Virus record (IMG/VR): IMGVR_UViG_3300049032_000024
Coordinates: 1 to 61,401 of that record
Length of the DNA: 61,401 bases
Strand: one strand, 5' to 3'
Origin: a virus
Shown piece after piece: positions 32,155 to 40,301 of this stretch; within the stretch, counting starts at the first letter, position 1, and every line of letters starts with the position of its first letter. The position numbers and the translations under genes were made by a program. The notes beneath the pieces were generated by a model, which saw only the letters and a list, made by a program, of their open reading frames with translations, searched no databases and was not told the DNA's origin.

Positions 32155-32838
32155 CTAGTTTCTGAATAGAACTCGAGAGCAGACGTAGCAATCATCATCC
32201 ATAGGGAGTGAATCAAGCTTTCCCTCTTGAACTCGGCTCCAGATCAACTCTAGCCTAGCCAGTGCCTTGCGTGCAACTTCAGGGTTGTAGGGCTCCGTGT
32301 AGAACCGTATGTCGTCAGGATCATTGCTGAGCTTGGGGATGACACACAGGTTGACGGTTTCCACCGGCTTGCCTGCCTTGACCCAGCCGTACCCGTAAAG
32401 GTGTTGCTGAACACGGTACTTCGTGTTCGGTAGCCGGTTGGGCTCGAGCTGGTAGGCAAGCTTCATCTCCGTGAAGCTCCACTTGCCTACCACCTTCCAG
32501 TCAAAGATGTGCCCTGCCTTGTAGAAGTCGGTGGAACCACTGATGGTCCCATACCCCTCAAGGTGATAGATGGCGTTCTTCTGCTCTTTGATTGCGCCCG
32601 GAATATCCAGCGTAGTGTCGATGTAGTTATGCACTGCCGTACCGATCCAGCTACCGAGCCCGAAACGCTCCGTATGTTCGAGGTCTGGGTACTGTTCCGG
32701 CAAGGCCAGTGCAAGCTTCTCACCTAAGCACAAGGGGCAGCCTCCAATTTCAGAAGGACCTAAGCGCTTTTGTTGGCCGCGATTGGTGGGTTTCGTAATC
32801 TCGCTGACAATCTTACGTTTTAGTGTTTCAAGCCGCAA
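32155..32838 (-). CDS. Cas4/RecB-like exonuclease
   Basis: 227 aa from TTG overlapping the HNH stop. PD-(D/E)XK core: GSTDFYKAGHIFDWKVVGKW supplies the D...DxK motif and VQQHLYGYGW the QxxxY motif. Cysteines near the N-terminus (CPLC) and at the C-terminus (CYVC) could hold an iron-sulfur cluster, as in Cas4. It is expected to resect DNA for the annealing ATPase downstream. Confidence 0.78.
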   Translation of the reverse strand: MRLETLKRKIVSEITKPTNRGQQKRLGPSEIGGCPLCLGEKLALALPEQYPDLEHTERFGLGSWIGTAVHNYIDTTLDIPGAIKEQKNAIYHLEGYGTISGSTDFYKAGHIFDWKVVGKWSFTEMKLAYQLEPNRLPNTKYRVQQHLYGYGWVKAGKPVETVNLCVIPKLSNDPDDIRFYTEPYNPEVARKALARLELIWSRVQEGKLDSLPMDDDCYVCSRVLFRN

Positions 32839-33295
32839 TAGCTACACGTCTCTTTTCATCATGCTTGCGTCCTGCCTGCCTGATGCAAATACGGCATCTG
32901 CGTGTACCTTTAGGAGTCACGTAGACATTATCAGCACACAGCTCATGCCCTTGAACGCAGTGGGTTAGTGTGGGTCGCACAATGGACTTGTAGAACTCTA
33001 TGCGCCGACGATTGTTTTCCTCATCCGTGACAGCTTCAAGGTGGGAAGGTCTGACACAGTTTCGTGTCCTGCATCTGTGATCCAGCGTCAGGTCTTCTGG
33101 AACTCTACTACCGTACTCGAGTTCCCATGCCACCCTGTGTGCTGCACAGGTCTTCCTGTCTATCCGTATGGAGCCGTACCCTTTGCTGACCTTGGCACCT
33201 GTCCAAAGCCAGCAATCCGCCGATTTAGTTACCTTGTCCCAGAACCTTGCGCTGAGTCCCAAGGCATTCTCAGCGGTTAGGTACTGCAAGGTCAT
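32828..33295 (-). CDS. HNH endonuclease
   Basis: 155 aa from ATG (ATGA overlap). CWLWTGAKVSKGYGS, AAHRVAWELEYG, LTLDHRCRTRNCVRPSHLE and a CVQGHEL...CRICIRQ zinc tail, the HNH_3 plan found free-standing in phages. It lies between WhiB and the Cas4-like gene; probably a homing-type mobile gene. Confidence 0.82.
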   Translation of the reverse strand: MTLQYLTAENALGLSARFWDKVTKSADCWLWTGAKVSKGYGSIRIDRKTCAAHRVAWELEYGSRVPEDLTLDHRCRTRNCVRPSHLEAVTDEENNRRRIEFYKSIVRPTLTHCVQGHELCADNVYVTPKGTRRCRICIRQAGRKHDEKRRVAIAA

Positions 33296-33597
33296 GAGGT
33301 GAGGTACGCCCAACGGGATGGGGAAGTATCCATACGCTTACGATACGCTTCCCGCTGCTGTGGGATCAAGCCGCCCCACACGCCATGCTGGATATCGTTT
33401 GTGAGCGCTTCCTGAAGGCACTGGTGCTTGAAGGGGCACCTGTCGCACACACTGATGGCAATGGCCCGTTCTGACTTACCGAAGCGCTCTTCCTCATCAA
33501 GAGGGTCAGCGAACCAGTAGTCAGGGTCCATTTCAGCACACTCAGGAGGGTTCTCAATGACTTGCCTTTGAAACTCTGACCTAAATCCCTCAGCCAA
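33292..33597 (-). CDS. WhiB-family transcription factor
   Basis: 101 aa from TTG. Four cysteines C20, C51, C54 and C60 (CxxCxxxxxC) for the iron-sulfur cluster, then GVWGG at 72-76 and a basic tail (REAYRKR). WhiB proteins are confined to actinobacteria and their phages. They act by binding sigma factor at promoters, so this is a candidate switch for the phage promoters. The start is set by overlap with the upstream gene. Confidence 0.88.
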   Translation of the reverse strand: MAEGFRSEFQRQVIENPPECAEMDPDYWFADPLDEEERFGKSERAIAISVCDRCPFKHQCLQEALTNDIQHGVWGGLIPQQREAYRKRMDTSPSRWAYLTS

Positions 33598-33961
33598 TGC
33601 GCTGCTCAATCTCCTGCCATACCAGATGAAAGTTCGGTTTTTGTGACGCATAGGTGATGTAGAACTCTTCGTACTTATGCCCAGCGACAGCGACAAAGAA
33701 CTCTACCCAGTCACCGTCATCCCACTTGCGCGGGTCAGACTCATCAGGGAAGGCGTCAGCCAGCTCCGTCAGACCTTCATCCAGCTCTTCCAGCAGGTCA
33801 GTGTAGGCGTTGCCTACCACATGAGCGTACTCATTGAATTCAACCTGCTCAGTCTCAGACATTTCACCGAACGTCCGCCGCAGTGCGATGTGCTCCTGAT
33901 CCCCAGTCTTGGGATCGTACAGGGCTTTCAGCAATGCAAGGTTCTTCTGCTTGTTGTTCAA
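33590..33961 (-). CDS. Unrecognised acidic protein
   Basis: 123 aa from TTG overlapping the MazG-like stop. Acidic (LLEELDEGLTELADAFPDE) and helical, with a Trp/Phe-rich C-terminus. No known family. Confidence 0.6.
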   Translation of the reverse strand: MNNKQKNLALLKALYDPKTGDQEHIALRRTFGEMSETEQVEFNEYAHVVGNAYTDLLEELDEGLTELADAFPDESDPRKWDDGDWVEFFVAVAGHKYEEFYITYASQKPNFHLVWQEIEQRIG

Positions 33962-34512
33962 CGGTTGTTCCCCGATCCCTGCAGGACGCCACGAGACTTG
34001 CGGTCAGCGAGCTTGTTCAGGTTCTTGGCCATGACAGCCTCAGTGGTGGAACCGAACGCCGCAGTAAGCTGCTCGAGCTGGTGAGTGAACTGGAACAGCT
34101 CAGCCATGACAGCCTCAGTGTGTTTCGCCTCAAAGTAGCCATCGTTGTCCCTGATGGACTTCTTCAGGACTCCAGCAATGTTGCTTGCGTGTTTTCCCAG
34201 CAGCAGAATGGTGATGCCACGGCTTGGGTAGGTCTGGGGGAGCAGACCGCTGAAGGTGCGGACCTCTTCAAAGGTCTTGCCCATTGCGTCAGCAACAGCA
34301 GCCGCGTACCACCAGTTGTCACCGATTTCTGAGAGGATTTCGTTGGTGCCCTTGCGGGAGAAGCCCCAGCCGATCAGCTTTTCTCGGGCGTAAACGTCAC
34401 CGATTTCTCCAACCTCCGAGCACAAGCCCAGAATGGTGTACTCGAGTTCTCGCTTCAGAGGGTAGATCGCGGTGGTAAGTGCGTTCTGCTGAAATTCATT
34501 CCAGTTGATGAT
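33958..34512 (-). CDS. MazG-like protein with apparent AUC start
   Basis: 184 aa if begun at the first of two ATC codons. The residues IINWNEFQQNALTTAIYP and LEYTILGLCSEVGEIGDV, EILSEIGDNWWY are the MazG-like nucleotide pyrophosphohydrolase pattern (E..E ... ExxD). An in-frame TGA lies only three codons before the ATC pair, and no ATG, GTG or TTG occurs until the domain is half read (TTG at 34425). AAAGGA stands 4-7 nt before the two ATCs. Such enzymes hydrolyse NTPs/dNTPs or lower alarmone levels. Confidence 0.7.
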   Translation of the reverse strand: MINWNEFQQNALTTAIYPLKRELEYTILGLCSEVGEIGDVYAREKLIGWGFSRKGTNEILSEIGDNWWYAAAVADAMGKTFEEVRTFSGLLPQTYPSRGITILLLGKHASNIAGVLKKSIRDNDGYFEAKHTEAVMAELFQFTHQLEQLTAAFGSTTEAVMAKNLNKLADRKSRGVLQGSGNNR

Positions 34513-34525
34513 GTTTTCCTTTCAA

Positions 34526-34572
34526 AATGCAACGGACTACACAATGGTATGTGTAGTCCGTTGCATTGTCAA
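34526..34572 (-). promoter_or_regulatory. Promoter inside an 18-bp palindrome
   Basis: TTGACA-N17-TACCAT on the minus strand. The 18-nt spacer-side arm AATGCAACGGACTACACA is exactly complementary to 34550-34567, and the 6-nt loop is the -10 hexamer itself. It could be an operator or an RNA hairpin ending the upstream unit. Confidence 0.7.
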
Positions 34573-34579
34573 ACGTTAT

Positions 34580-35194
34580 TTACAGGTGTTCCCATTTGCC
34601 AGCATCGTTGTTATCCAGCGTGACCTTCTGGACAATGCCAGATGACGTGTGGTAAATGCAGATACCTTCAGGACGGTCAAACCCATACACAGCCCAAGAG
34701 CCGTGTTCCTGCAAGTTGTCCAGAGCTGCAGTGATTGCTTTTTCCTTCATTGGGCCTTTGTAGAGCACCGGCACACAACGTACGAGTCCGTCTGAGTCTT
34801 CCCAGATGTTCTCAAAGCGGTGAGTGTTGAAGAGGCTGAAGACCTTCTCACCCTTCTTCAATCCATAACCACGCTGGATTCCTGAGCCCCACCACTCGCC
34901 AAAGTGCAACCCTTCGCCAAGGAAGGTGACCAGCTCTTCAGCGTGCGACTGTACCCAGCCAGCAAAGCCAGCGTTGTCCTGTCCAAGCCGGATGAGCTTG
35001 TTGCGGGACTGGGCATAGACCGCGTACCAAGCATCGCCTACGTTGTTGTAGGACAGTACGTTGAGGTCACCTATTTCAGGGGACTCTACGCGCCGGATAC
35101 CTACCGCAGCGTTGGTACCATCAATTTTTTCTGTAATCACAATGTCACGGAAGAAGCGGGAAGTCTTGGGCCAAGGGGTAAATTCGATAGTCAA
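34580..35194 (-). CDS. RNA ligase (Rnl2/DRB0094-like)
   Basis: 204 aa from TTG with AAGGAAAG upstream. Nucleotidyltransferase motif I TEKIDGTN with adenylated K23, motif III-like HFGEWWGSGIQRGYG, motif IV EGICIYH, and motif V QKVTL. A small ligase that seals nicked RNA. It is one of three RNA-repair genes in a row. Confidence 0.85.
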   Translation of the reverse strand: MTIEFTPWPKTSRFFRDIVITEKIDGTNAAVGIRRVESPEIGDLNVLSYNNVGDAWYAVYAQSRNKLIRLGQDNAGFAGWVQSHAEELVTFLGEGLHFGEWWGSGIQRGYGLKKGEKVFSLFNTHRFENIWEDSDGLVRCVPVLYKGPMKEKAITAALDNLQEHGSWAVYGFDRPEGICIYHTSSGIVQKVTLDNNDAGKWEHL

Positions 35195-35207
35195 TGCTTT
35201 CCTTATC

Positions 35208-36158
35208 TTAGAAGTTTCCAGCGTCAGGACCGTTGACGTGGAAGGTTGTCAGGCCGAGTTTGCGCCACATACGCAGCACACGGTGTCGATCATCGTACAC
35301 ACCAACGATTGTGTAACCTTCCGGCCTGATGTACTTGTTGAAGAGCTCGTACTTGATGATGCTGTCTTCACGCTTCTGTCCGGGCTCAGTCGGACGCATG
35401 TAGAGCTTGTCATAGACAATGCCACTATCAGCCAACCATTTCTCCGTGACCTCGCGGTAGACCTCATCGCGGCCAGAAACAATGATAATGTCACAGCCCA
35501 AGTCCCAGTAACTAGTCAGCGCATGGTGAACGTCCGCGTTGGGTGTGTCCATCCAGACCTTCTCACCATCATAAGGTGATCGGTCACCCATAACTGCCAG
35601 CGTACCGTCAATGTCGAAGATCACTGCACGCCTACGGAACTGAGAGTTGTCAGGTTGCACGTAGGGCTCAATGTTTGCTTCAGGTGCAGGTGTGTAGGTG
35701 ACTTCCTTGGTCAGGTCACGGCCCTTGATGAAGCGGTTGTGCTTGTCACGGATCACGTCAGGGTCAACGTACTTCTTAGTCCACTTGCCGCGCTCTTCGT
35801 TGTTCGCCAGAACCTTGTCCAGCGGAACGTCACGGAAGTCCTGTACGCCGAAGTTCACGCCAAGCTCAGCAGCCAGCTTGATCCACTTCTTCACCGAGCG
35901 GTCAGGCAGGTGAGTATCACTGACGATGACATTGACGCCGTTGGTCAGGTAGTTGCGTACTGCAGCATCCTGAATGCGCGTGACCAGTTCTTCGTCTTCC
36001 TGCTTGCCAGTCCAGTAGGACTTGAAGAGCTGCTGGCGGATTTCGTCACGCTCCACCTTGACCACGTTCTTGAGAACTCGGATGGTGTTGTCTGCCCATG
36101 TGCTCTTACCACTACCGGGGAGCCCCCGCGTGATGAACAGGAACGGTGTTTTCTCCAC
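35208..36158 (-). CDS. pnk: Polynucleotide 5'-kinase / 3'-phosphatase
   Basis: 316 aa from GTG overlapping the ligase stop (TAGTG). Kinase domain with Walker A GLPGSGKST at 12-20 and a VSDTHLPDRSVKKW helix. The phosphatase domain has FDIDGTL from 181 with the acyl-phosphate aspartate D182, then IIIVSGRDEVYR and GVYDDRHRVLRMWR. Same plan as T4 Pnkp, which heals tRNA ends cut by host anticodon nucleases. Lies between two RNA ligases. Confidence 0.9.
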   Translation of the reverse strand: MEKTPFLFITRGLPGSGKSTWADNTIRVLKNVVKVERDEIRQQLFKSYWTGKQEDEELVTRIQDAAVRNYLTNGVNVIVSDTHLPDRSVKKWIKLAAELGVNFGVQDFRDVPLDKVLANNEERGKWTKKYVDPDVIRDKHNRFIKGRDLTKEVTYTPAPEANIEPYVQPDNSQFRRRAVIFDIDGTLAVMGDRSPYDGEKVWMDTPNADVHHALTSYWDLGCDIIIVSGRDEVYREVTEKWLADSGIVYDKLYMRPTEPGQKREDSIIKYELFNKYIRPEGYTIVGVYDDRHRVLRMWRKLGLTTFHVNGPDAGNF

Positions 36159-37288
36159 TATGCGTTTTCCTTTACTGCCTTGAAGGGTACGTGACCCGGC
36201 TTGAGTTGCTTGTTGATCCAGTCTGTTTGCTTAGCCCAGTTCTTGTCAAGCTCAGCAAATACGGGAGAAGCAACGTCAGGGTAATACTTCAACAAGTATT
36301 GTGCCTGCATTTTCCGAGTGGTAACGCCGCATACCTCCCGTACTGCACGTTCGGCCTGCCGAATCCTTGCGTAAAGCCCCTGAGTCTCCTGTACCAGCCT
36401 TGTGTTCACATCGCGCGCCCAACCTTGAAGCTCATCAGGCAGACCCTCAATGAAGGCGTGTACTGTGCCTGCACAGGAATGCTCCCAGATGGCCTTCTCA
36501 GACAGCCCGAAGATGGCTGAGTGAAGTTCCTTGTACTTGTCACCCTTGAGCTTCAGGTGGTCAATCACGTCACCATCGTCATTGAGAATGTCCAGCACAT
36601 AGCCCTCTTCATCGTCAGGGATGGGAAGGGACAGAGCGTCAGCGAGAGTCATAATCTCTGAGTCTCCCCAGTGCTTGTTGTAGCCCCACGGACGCCACGT
36701 GATGAGGCCTGAGTGGTTGCCTACCGTTCCTAGTGGGATCACAGCATCCAGACCGCTGTAGTCCAGCACAATGCGGTTGTCAGGGTAGACAATCTCCCCG
36801 ATATAGGACTCTCCCATTGCGCGGTACTGGTCAATGGACTCAGCCATGATCGCGTAGTGATCGTTGTCACTCTCATTCATTTTCACCAGAGCAGTAGCGT
36901 GTCCAGCCTGCTCAGACGTGAAGCTGCCACGAGTAGCAATGCCCCACTCAAAGTTGCCTTCGCCATCCTCATAGCACCAGCCAATGCCCAGTGAGCCGTC
37001 TTCCTTCCGGCTGACCCGGACGGGAGTGTGCAGCGGCCATTCCTTTGCGGACGGTTCCCCGTAGTTGAAGAACTTGCGTGGTCCGCGAGCTACCAGCTCA
37101 GACGTTTCGCTGTTGAAAATCAAACCCCGGCAATGGATTGTGACAGCGTTCCAGCGGCGCTCGTATGTAGCCTTGTCCGTGTAGTTGGCGATGATGAGGG
37201 GCAGGAACGGATGCTTCTGCAGCTTGACGTAGCCATACTGTACTTCTGACTGAAACTGCTCGTGAGTGAAAAGCTCAGTTATCTTCAA
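36158..37288 (-). CDS. RNA ligase (T4 Rnl1-like)
   Basis: 376 aa from TTG with GGAAG upstream. CRGLIFNSETSELVARGPRK, then the lysine motif KEDGS (K95) in VSRKEDGSLGIGW, later GEIVYPDNRIVLDY and EEGYVLDI...HLKLKGDKY (motifs IV and V). The C-terminal 120 residues are helical, as the tRNA-specificity domain of T4 RNA ligase 1. With the kinase/phosphatase it makes a complete tRNA-repair pathway. Confidence 0.85.
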   Translation of the reverse strand: MKITELFTHEQFQSEVQYGYVKLQKHPFLPLIIANYTDKATYERRWNAVTIHCRGLIFNSETSELVARGPRKFFNYGEPSAKEWPLHTPVRVSRKEDGSLGIGWCYEDGEGNFEWGIATRGSFTSEQAGHATALVKMNESDNDHYAIMAESIDQYRAMGESYIGEIVYPDNRIVLDYSGLDAVIPLGTVGNHSGLITWRPWGYNKHWGDSEIMTLADALSLPIPDDEEGYVLDILNDDGDVIDHLKLKGDKYKELHSAIFGLSEKAIWEHSCAGTVHAFIEGLPDELQGWARDVNTRLVQETQGLYARIRQAERAVREVCGVTTRKMQAQYLLKYYPDVASPVFAELDKNWAKQTDWINKQLKPGHVPFKAVKENA

Positions 37289-37490
37289 TGTCTTCTTCCT
37301 TTGTAGTGAGAATAAGCCGTTGACCGAAGCCTGTACCAAGACCTGTACCGACTAGAGAGAAGTGTTCCATACACATGAATGCCCACATTCCGTTGACGGT
37401 CCTACCGTCATAGTGAGCGTCCTTGTCTACACCTTGTTCCTTACAAAAGTCACACTTGGGATATTCGGCCACGATTGCAAACTTTCCCAT
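37275..37490 (-). CDS. Small CxxC protein
   Basis: 71 aa from ATG with GAAAGGAAAG upstream. VAEYPKCDFCKEQGVDKDAHYDG and WAFMCMEHF give a treble-clef-like zinc site. First gene of the RNA-repair operon; overlaps the ligase by 14 nt. Confidence 0.7.
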   Translation of the reverse strand: MGKFAIVAEYPKCDFCKEQGVDKDAHYDGRTVNGMWAFMCMEHFSLVGTGLGTGFGQRLILTTKEEDIEDN

Positions 37491-37542
37491 GATCTTTCCT
37501 TTCAGTTGGTCTCTCCATGAGCAACACTACATGCTTGCAGGC

Positions 37543-37587
37543 AAAAAGGAAAGCCCCTCTCTACCCAAACGTCGAGAGGGGCTTTCC
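37543..37587 (-). terminator. Terminator after the DGQHR gene
   Basis: GGAAAGCCCCTCTC ... GAGAGGGGCTTTCC followed by TTTTT on the minus strand. The space to the next start (about 50 nt) must hold a promoter; TTGCCT-N17-CTCATG is the only candidate I see. Confidence 0.88.
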
Positions 37588-37606
37588 AGCTTGTGTGCTC
37601 TAGTGG

Positions 37607-38884
37607 TCACTTCTCATCTGCTTCAACCGCTACTCCGGGTGCCTGATCCGTGTAGACCAGATCGTAGAGCATCGAGTAAAGCTGACGCTGACCGCCGAAG
37701 CCAGCGCTCGTGGCCATCCAAGGGTTGTTCTTGCGCTTCTCCCAGTCAACGGCACCGAGCTTGCTGACGTACTCCGCAACCGAGTCCCAGAAGTCCGCGT
37801 CATTCTCGGTCTTGTCCAGCGATGTGAGCAGGATATCCGAACCGAGCAGCGAGACTGCCGCGACACCAACCACGTCCTTGAGCCGGTACTTGACCTGCTC
37901 TTCAACCGTCTCGTGCTCAGCGTTCTCAACGAACCGTGGCTGGTCCGTCCAAGCTGGAGCACATGCCTTGGCAACCAGAGCCCAGAAACGCTTTGCCACG
38001 TTCTCAGGCTTGTAGCCGCGCTGCTCGAGCCGGTTGATGACCTTGACCGGAAGCAGGTCACCGACTGACCGACGCAGACCCTCGAAGCTGACGGGCTCCA
38101 CAGCCTTTGGCCTGCCGGTCATGTTGACCAGACCGTTCCACACCGAGTCACCGTCTTCCGCCAGCTCGAAGCTGATCTTCCGAATGGTTTGAGCGTGGGA
38201 CTCTTCACCGGCCTCAGTGTGGACCTTCGTTGCCTCAATGAGAGCCTTGGGCAGCTTGCGCTGGTTGGTGTTGACCTCATCGAAGAAGCTGGCCTCTTCA
38301 GCGTAGTTCAGACCGTAGTACAGTGTGATCGGCACCACACAGTTGAACTCTTCATCGTTCTTCCAGCCGTAGTACAGACCTCCCATGCGGTGTTGACCGT
38401 CAACAATGGAGAAGACTGACTTGCCGAACTCCTGATGTATCTTGCTGATGTTACCAGCATTGAAGAGAGTGTTGAAACGGTTACGGTCCTTGGTGTTGTA
38501 GACCCGGACAGAAATGATGAGTGCCGGAATCTTGAAGCGGTTGTCATCCTTGGCGTAGTACCTTGCGATGCCGGGGAAGCGCTCTTCCATCGGTTCCCGC
38601 TGGTAGCCGTGGTTGCGGGGGCTGGAAGACTGGGGATCGTGTGTGCTGTACGTGCTGATGAACGCCAGCATCTTCAGCTTCTCAGGAGTCATGCCAGCGA
38701 TGGCGACCTTCCCCGGAACCAGTGTGGCCATGATTTCCATCTTGCCCTCTTTGGTAGCTACCTGAGTGGTAGGGGCGGAAGCTGGCTTCACGATGGGGAT
38801 AGCCACGGTGGGGGTCTTGGTGTCCACCTTGTTGGCCTGAGCGCGAGCGGAGCGACGGGTGCGGGGAGTGGTTGCAGTTGCCAT
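37607..38884 (-). CDS. DGQHR-domain protein
   Basis: 425 aa from ATG with AAAGAGGAAC upstream. DGQHR at 162-166 within FSIVDGQHRMGGLYYG, the signature of the ParB/DndB-like DGQHR family, and NTNQRKLPKALI later as in relatives. The first 50 residues are basic and Pro/Thr-rich (TPRTRRSARAQAN). DndB relatives regulate DNA phosphorothioation; phage members have no agreed role. It is monocistronic, with its own promoter (TTGTAG-N17-CTAGTG) and terminator. Confidence 0.75.
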   Translation of the reverse strand: MATATTPRTRRSARAQANKVDTKTPTVAIPIVKPASAPTTQVATKEGKMEIMATLVPGKVAIAGMTPEKLKMLAFISTYSTHDPQSSSPRNHGYQREPMEERFPGIARYYAKDDNRFKIPALIISVRVYNTKDRNRFNTLFNAGNISKIHQEFGKSVFSIVDGQHRMGGLYYGWKNDEEFNCVVPITLYYGLNYAEEASFFDEVNTNQRKLPKALIEATKVHTEAGEESHAQTIRKISFELAEDGDSVWNGLVNMTGRPKAVEPVSFEGLRRSVGDLLPVKVINRLEQRGYKPENVAKRFWALVAKACAPAWTDQPRFVENAEHETVEEQVKYRLKDVVGVAAVSLLGSDILLTSLDKTENDADFWDSVAEYVSKLGAVDWEKRKNNPWMATSAGFGGQRQLYSMLYDLVYTDQAPGVAVEADEK

Positions 38885-39017
38885 TTTGTGTTCCTCTTTC
38901 GGTAGTTGGTAGCTTCTTGCTACTGGTACTAACTTACTTTCAACCACTAGCACATGCAACACTTGTTCTACAACTCCGTGTACTCTAATTCCGTGATGTG
39001 GACTACCTGCTTCGTAC

Positions 39018-39046
39018 TTGTTTGACGGGTTTGTAAAGTCTATGAT
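39018..39046 (+). promoter_or_regulatory. Leaderless-type promoter
   Basis: TTGTTT-N17-TATGAT. The -10 ends 6 nt before the ATG, so transcription would begin at the A of the start codon. Confidence 0.6.
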
Positions 39047-39052
39047 CTATCC

Positions 39053-39409
39053 ATGCAGATTGGGGTTTACCGAGTTGAGAATTGGCAAGGAGCTGGGCCT
39101 TACAATTCCCGTCTCACTGGTCTTCGTGCGATGCATGAGGATCATGGGGGGAATCGTCCACAACCAAAGGACGATGGCATAGCACTGTCACTGAATGTGG
39201 AGCACTGTGGCTTCGGAAACAGGAAGGATTTGGACTGGTGGTTTCAGGGGTACAAGCGCGTACTCTACCGGCATGGCTTCAACATAGCGTTCTACGCTGT
39301 GGAGTCAGAGCTTGTCCGCTACGGGAGAAGACAGCTCATGTTTGAGCGTGGTGATCTTCTACCACGCGAGCGGTTCCCAATGATACGGAACGGCAAAGTA
39401 ATCAGATAA
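39053..39409 (+). CDS. Unrecognised plus-strand protein in a minus-strand block
   Basis: 118 aa from ATG without a Shine-Dalgarno. QIGVYRVENWQGAGPYNSRL, IALSLNVEHCGFGNRKDLDW and GFNIAFYAVESELVRYG suggest a compact, aromatic-rich fold. It is the only plus-strand gene between 22.3 and 46.8 kb and carries its own promoter and terminator, so it may be expressed when the rest is not. Confidence 0.75.
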   Translation: MQIGVYRVENWQGAGPYNSRLTGLRAMHEDHGGNRPQPKDDGIALSLNVEHCGFGNRKDLDWWFQGYKRVLYRHGFNIAFYAVESELVRYGRRQLMFERGDLLPRERFPMIRNGKVIR

Positions 39410-39415
39410 CAACGA

Positions 39416-39449
39416 AAGAGCCCCTACCGGGTAGGTAGGGGCTCTTCTT
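39416..39449. terminator. Bidirectional terminator
   Basis: AAGAGCCCCTACC-N5-GGTAGGGGCTCTT between convergent genes. Confidence 0.85.
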
Positions 39450-39711
39450 AGTCGCGCTTCTCGCGCCACTCAGCTTCTCTGTCATCTAACGGACGCCAGA
39501 GGGGTATGTAGGGACGGGACATAGCCGCGTCAACTTCCTCCTTGTTACCTGTCACCCCACCTGACCACTTGTAGACACTCTGCTTAGTGTTGGACAGTTG
39601 CAGGGCTTCTGCAATGGAGTGTGCGGCAATAATGTTCCTTGACTGGCGGCTGGAACTGCCGGTGCTGGTGTTCGTACCTGTCCAGCTATAGACCTTCAAC
39701 TTACGTGGCAC
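39448..39711 (-). CDS. Small basic protein
   Basis: 87 aa from GTG with AGGAG 7 nt upstream. KLKVYSWTGTNTSTGSSSRQ, SIAEALQLSNTKQSVYKW and a charged end. The YSW / YKW repeats suggest a duplicated small fold. Unknown function. Confidence 0.6.
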   Translation of the reverse strand: MPRKLKVYSWTGTNTSTGSSSRQSRNIIAAHSIAEALQLSNTKQSVYKWSGGVTGNKEEVDAAMSRPYIPLWRPLDDREAEWREKRD

Positions 39712-39719
39712 TGTTTCTC

Positions 39720-39881
39720 CTAGATCGTTGCCGGGTAGTAGCGATAGTGGTACGCGATGAGCAGTATGTTGCTCCCGTCCAGTACGATGTGCTTCCCGCC
39801 TTTGGAGAGGATGCCTAGCTGGCCCATGAATGGCCGTGTGGCGATCCTCACACGTAGCGGCGGCTCACTTCGCAACTGCAA
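39720..39881 (-). CDS. 53-aa early protein
   Basis: TTG start within the end of the upstream gene (17-nt overlap). PLRVRIATRPFMGQLGILSK, KHIVLDGSNILLIAYHYR: a beta-rich small domain. It fills the gap between two other minus-strand genes. Confidence 0.55.
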   Translation of the reverse strand: MQLRSEPPLRVRIATRPFMGQLGILSKGGKHIVLDGSNILLIAYHYRYYPATI

Positions 39882-40227
39882 ATCCGAGCTTGTACGGAAC
39901 CTCGTAGGACTTCATTGCTGCTTCCTTCTGCTTCGGCGTCATGTTCTCCTGCAGAAGCTTCGGGTCAACGATGGTGACCTTGCACTCTTCAACCACTTCT
40001 GCTGTAACCAGCGTAATGGCCGTGTCAAGGTCGAAGTAGCGGTTCGGTGTGATGTTCAGCTTGACCGAGCCAACAGCCTTGGTGTCCGGGTTGAACATGT
40101 CTTCTTCAATGAGCTGTGCCATGACAGCCTTCTGAGCTGCCTTGTACGCCTCTGCAGCCTGCTCAGCCTTGATCTTGGCCTTGAGTGCGATGAGGGTCAA
40201 CTGCTCGAGCTTCTTTGATGCTTCCAT
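39865..40227 (-). CDS. Unrecognised coiled-coil protein
   Basis: 120 aa from ATG with AAGGAA close upstream. The first 50 residues are helical (ALKAKIKAEQAAEAYKAAQK), then FNPDTKAVGSVKLNITPNRYF and CKVTIVDPKLLQENM. Resembles small phage proteins of unknown role. The operon begins with a palindromic promoter. Confidence 0.65.
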   Translation of the reverse strand: MEASKKLEQLTLIALKAKIKAEQAAEAYKAAQKAVMAQLIEEDMFNPDTKAVGSVKLNITPNRYFDLDTAITLVTAEVVEECKVTIVDPKLLQENMTPKQKEAAMKSYEVPYKLGFAVAK

Positions 40228-40252
40228 TTTCCTTTTTCTTCCTTTCAAAGGT

Positions 40253-40301
40253 GAGGCCCTGTGCCTATTTCAAGAATAGGGTCACAGGGCCTCAGTGTCA
40301 A
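40253..40301 (-). promoter_or_regulatory. Promoter inside a 17-bp inverted repeat
   Basis: TTGACA-N17-TATTCT on the minus strand. Arms GAGGCCCTGTG and CCTATT pair with AATAGG and CACAGGGCCTC around TCAAG, so the -10 lies in the inner stem. There is no T-run, which argues for an operator rather than a terminator. Confidence 0.65.
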
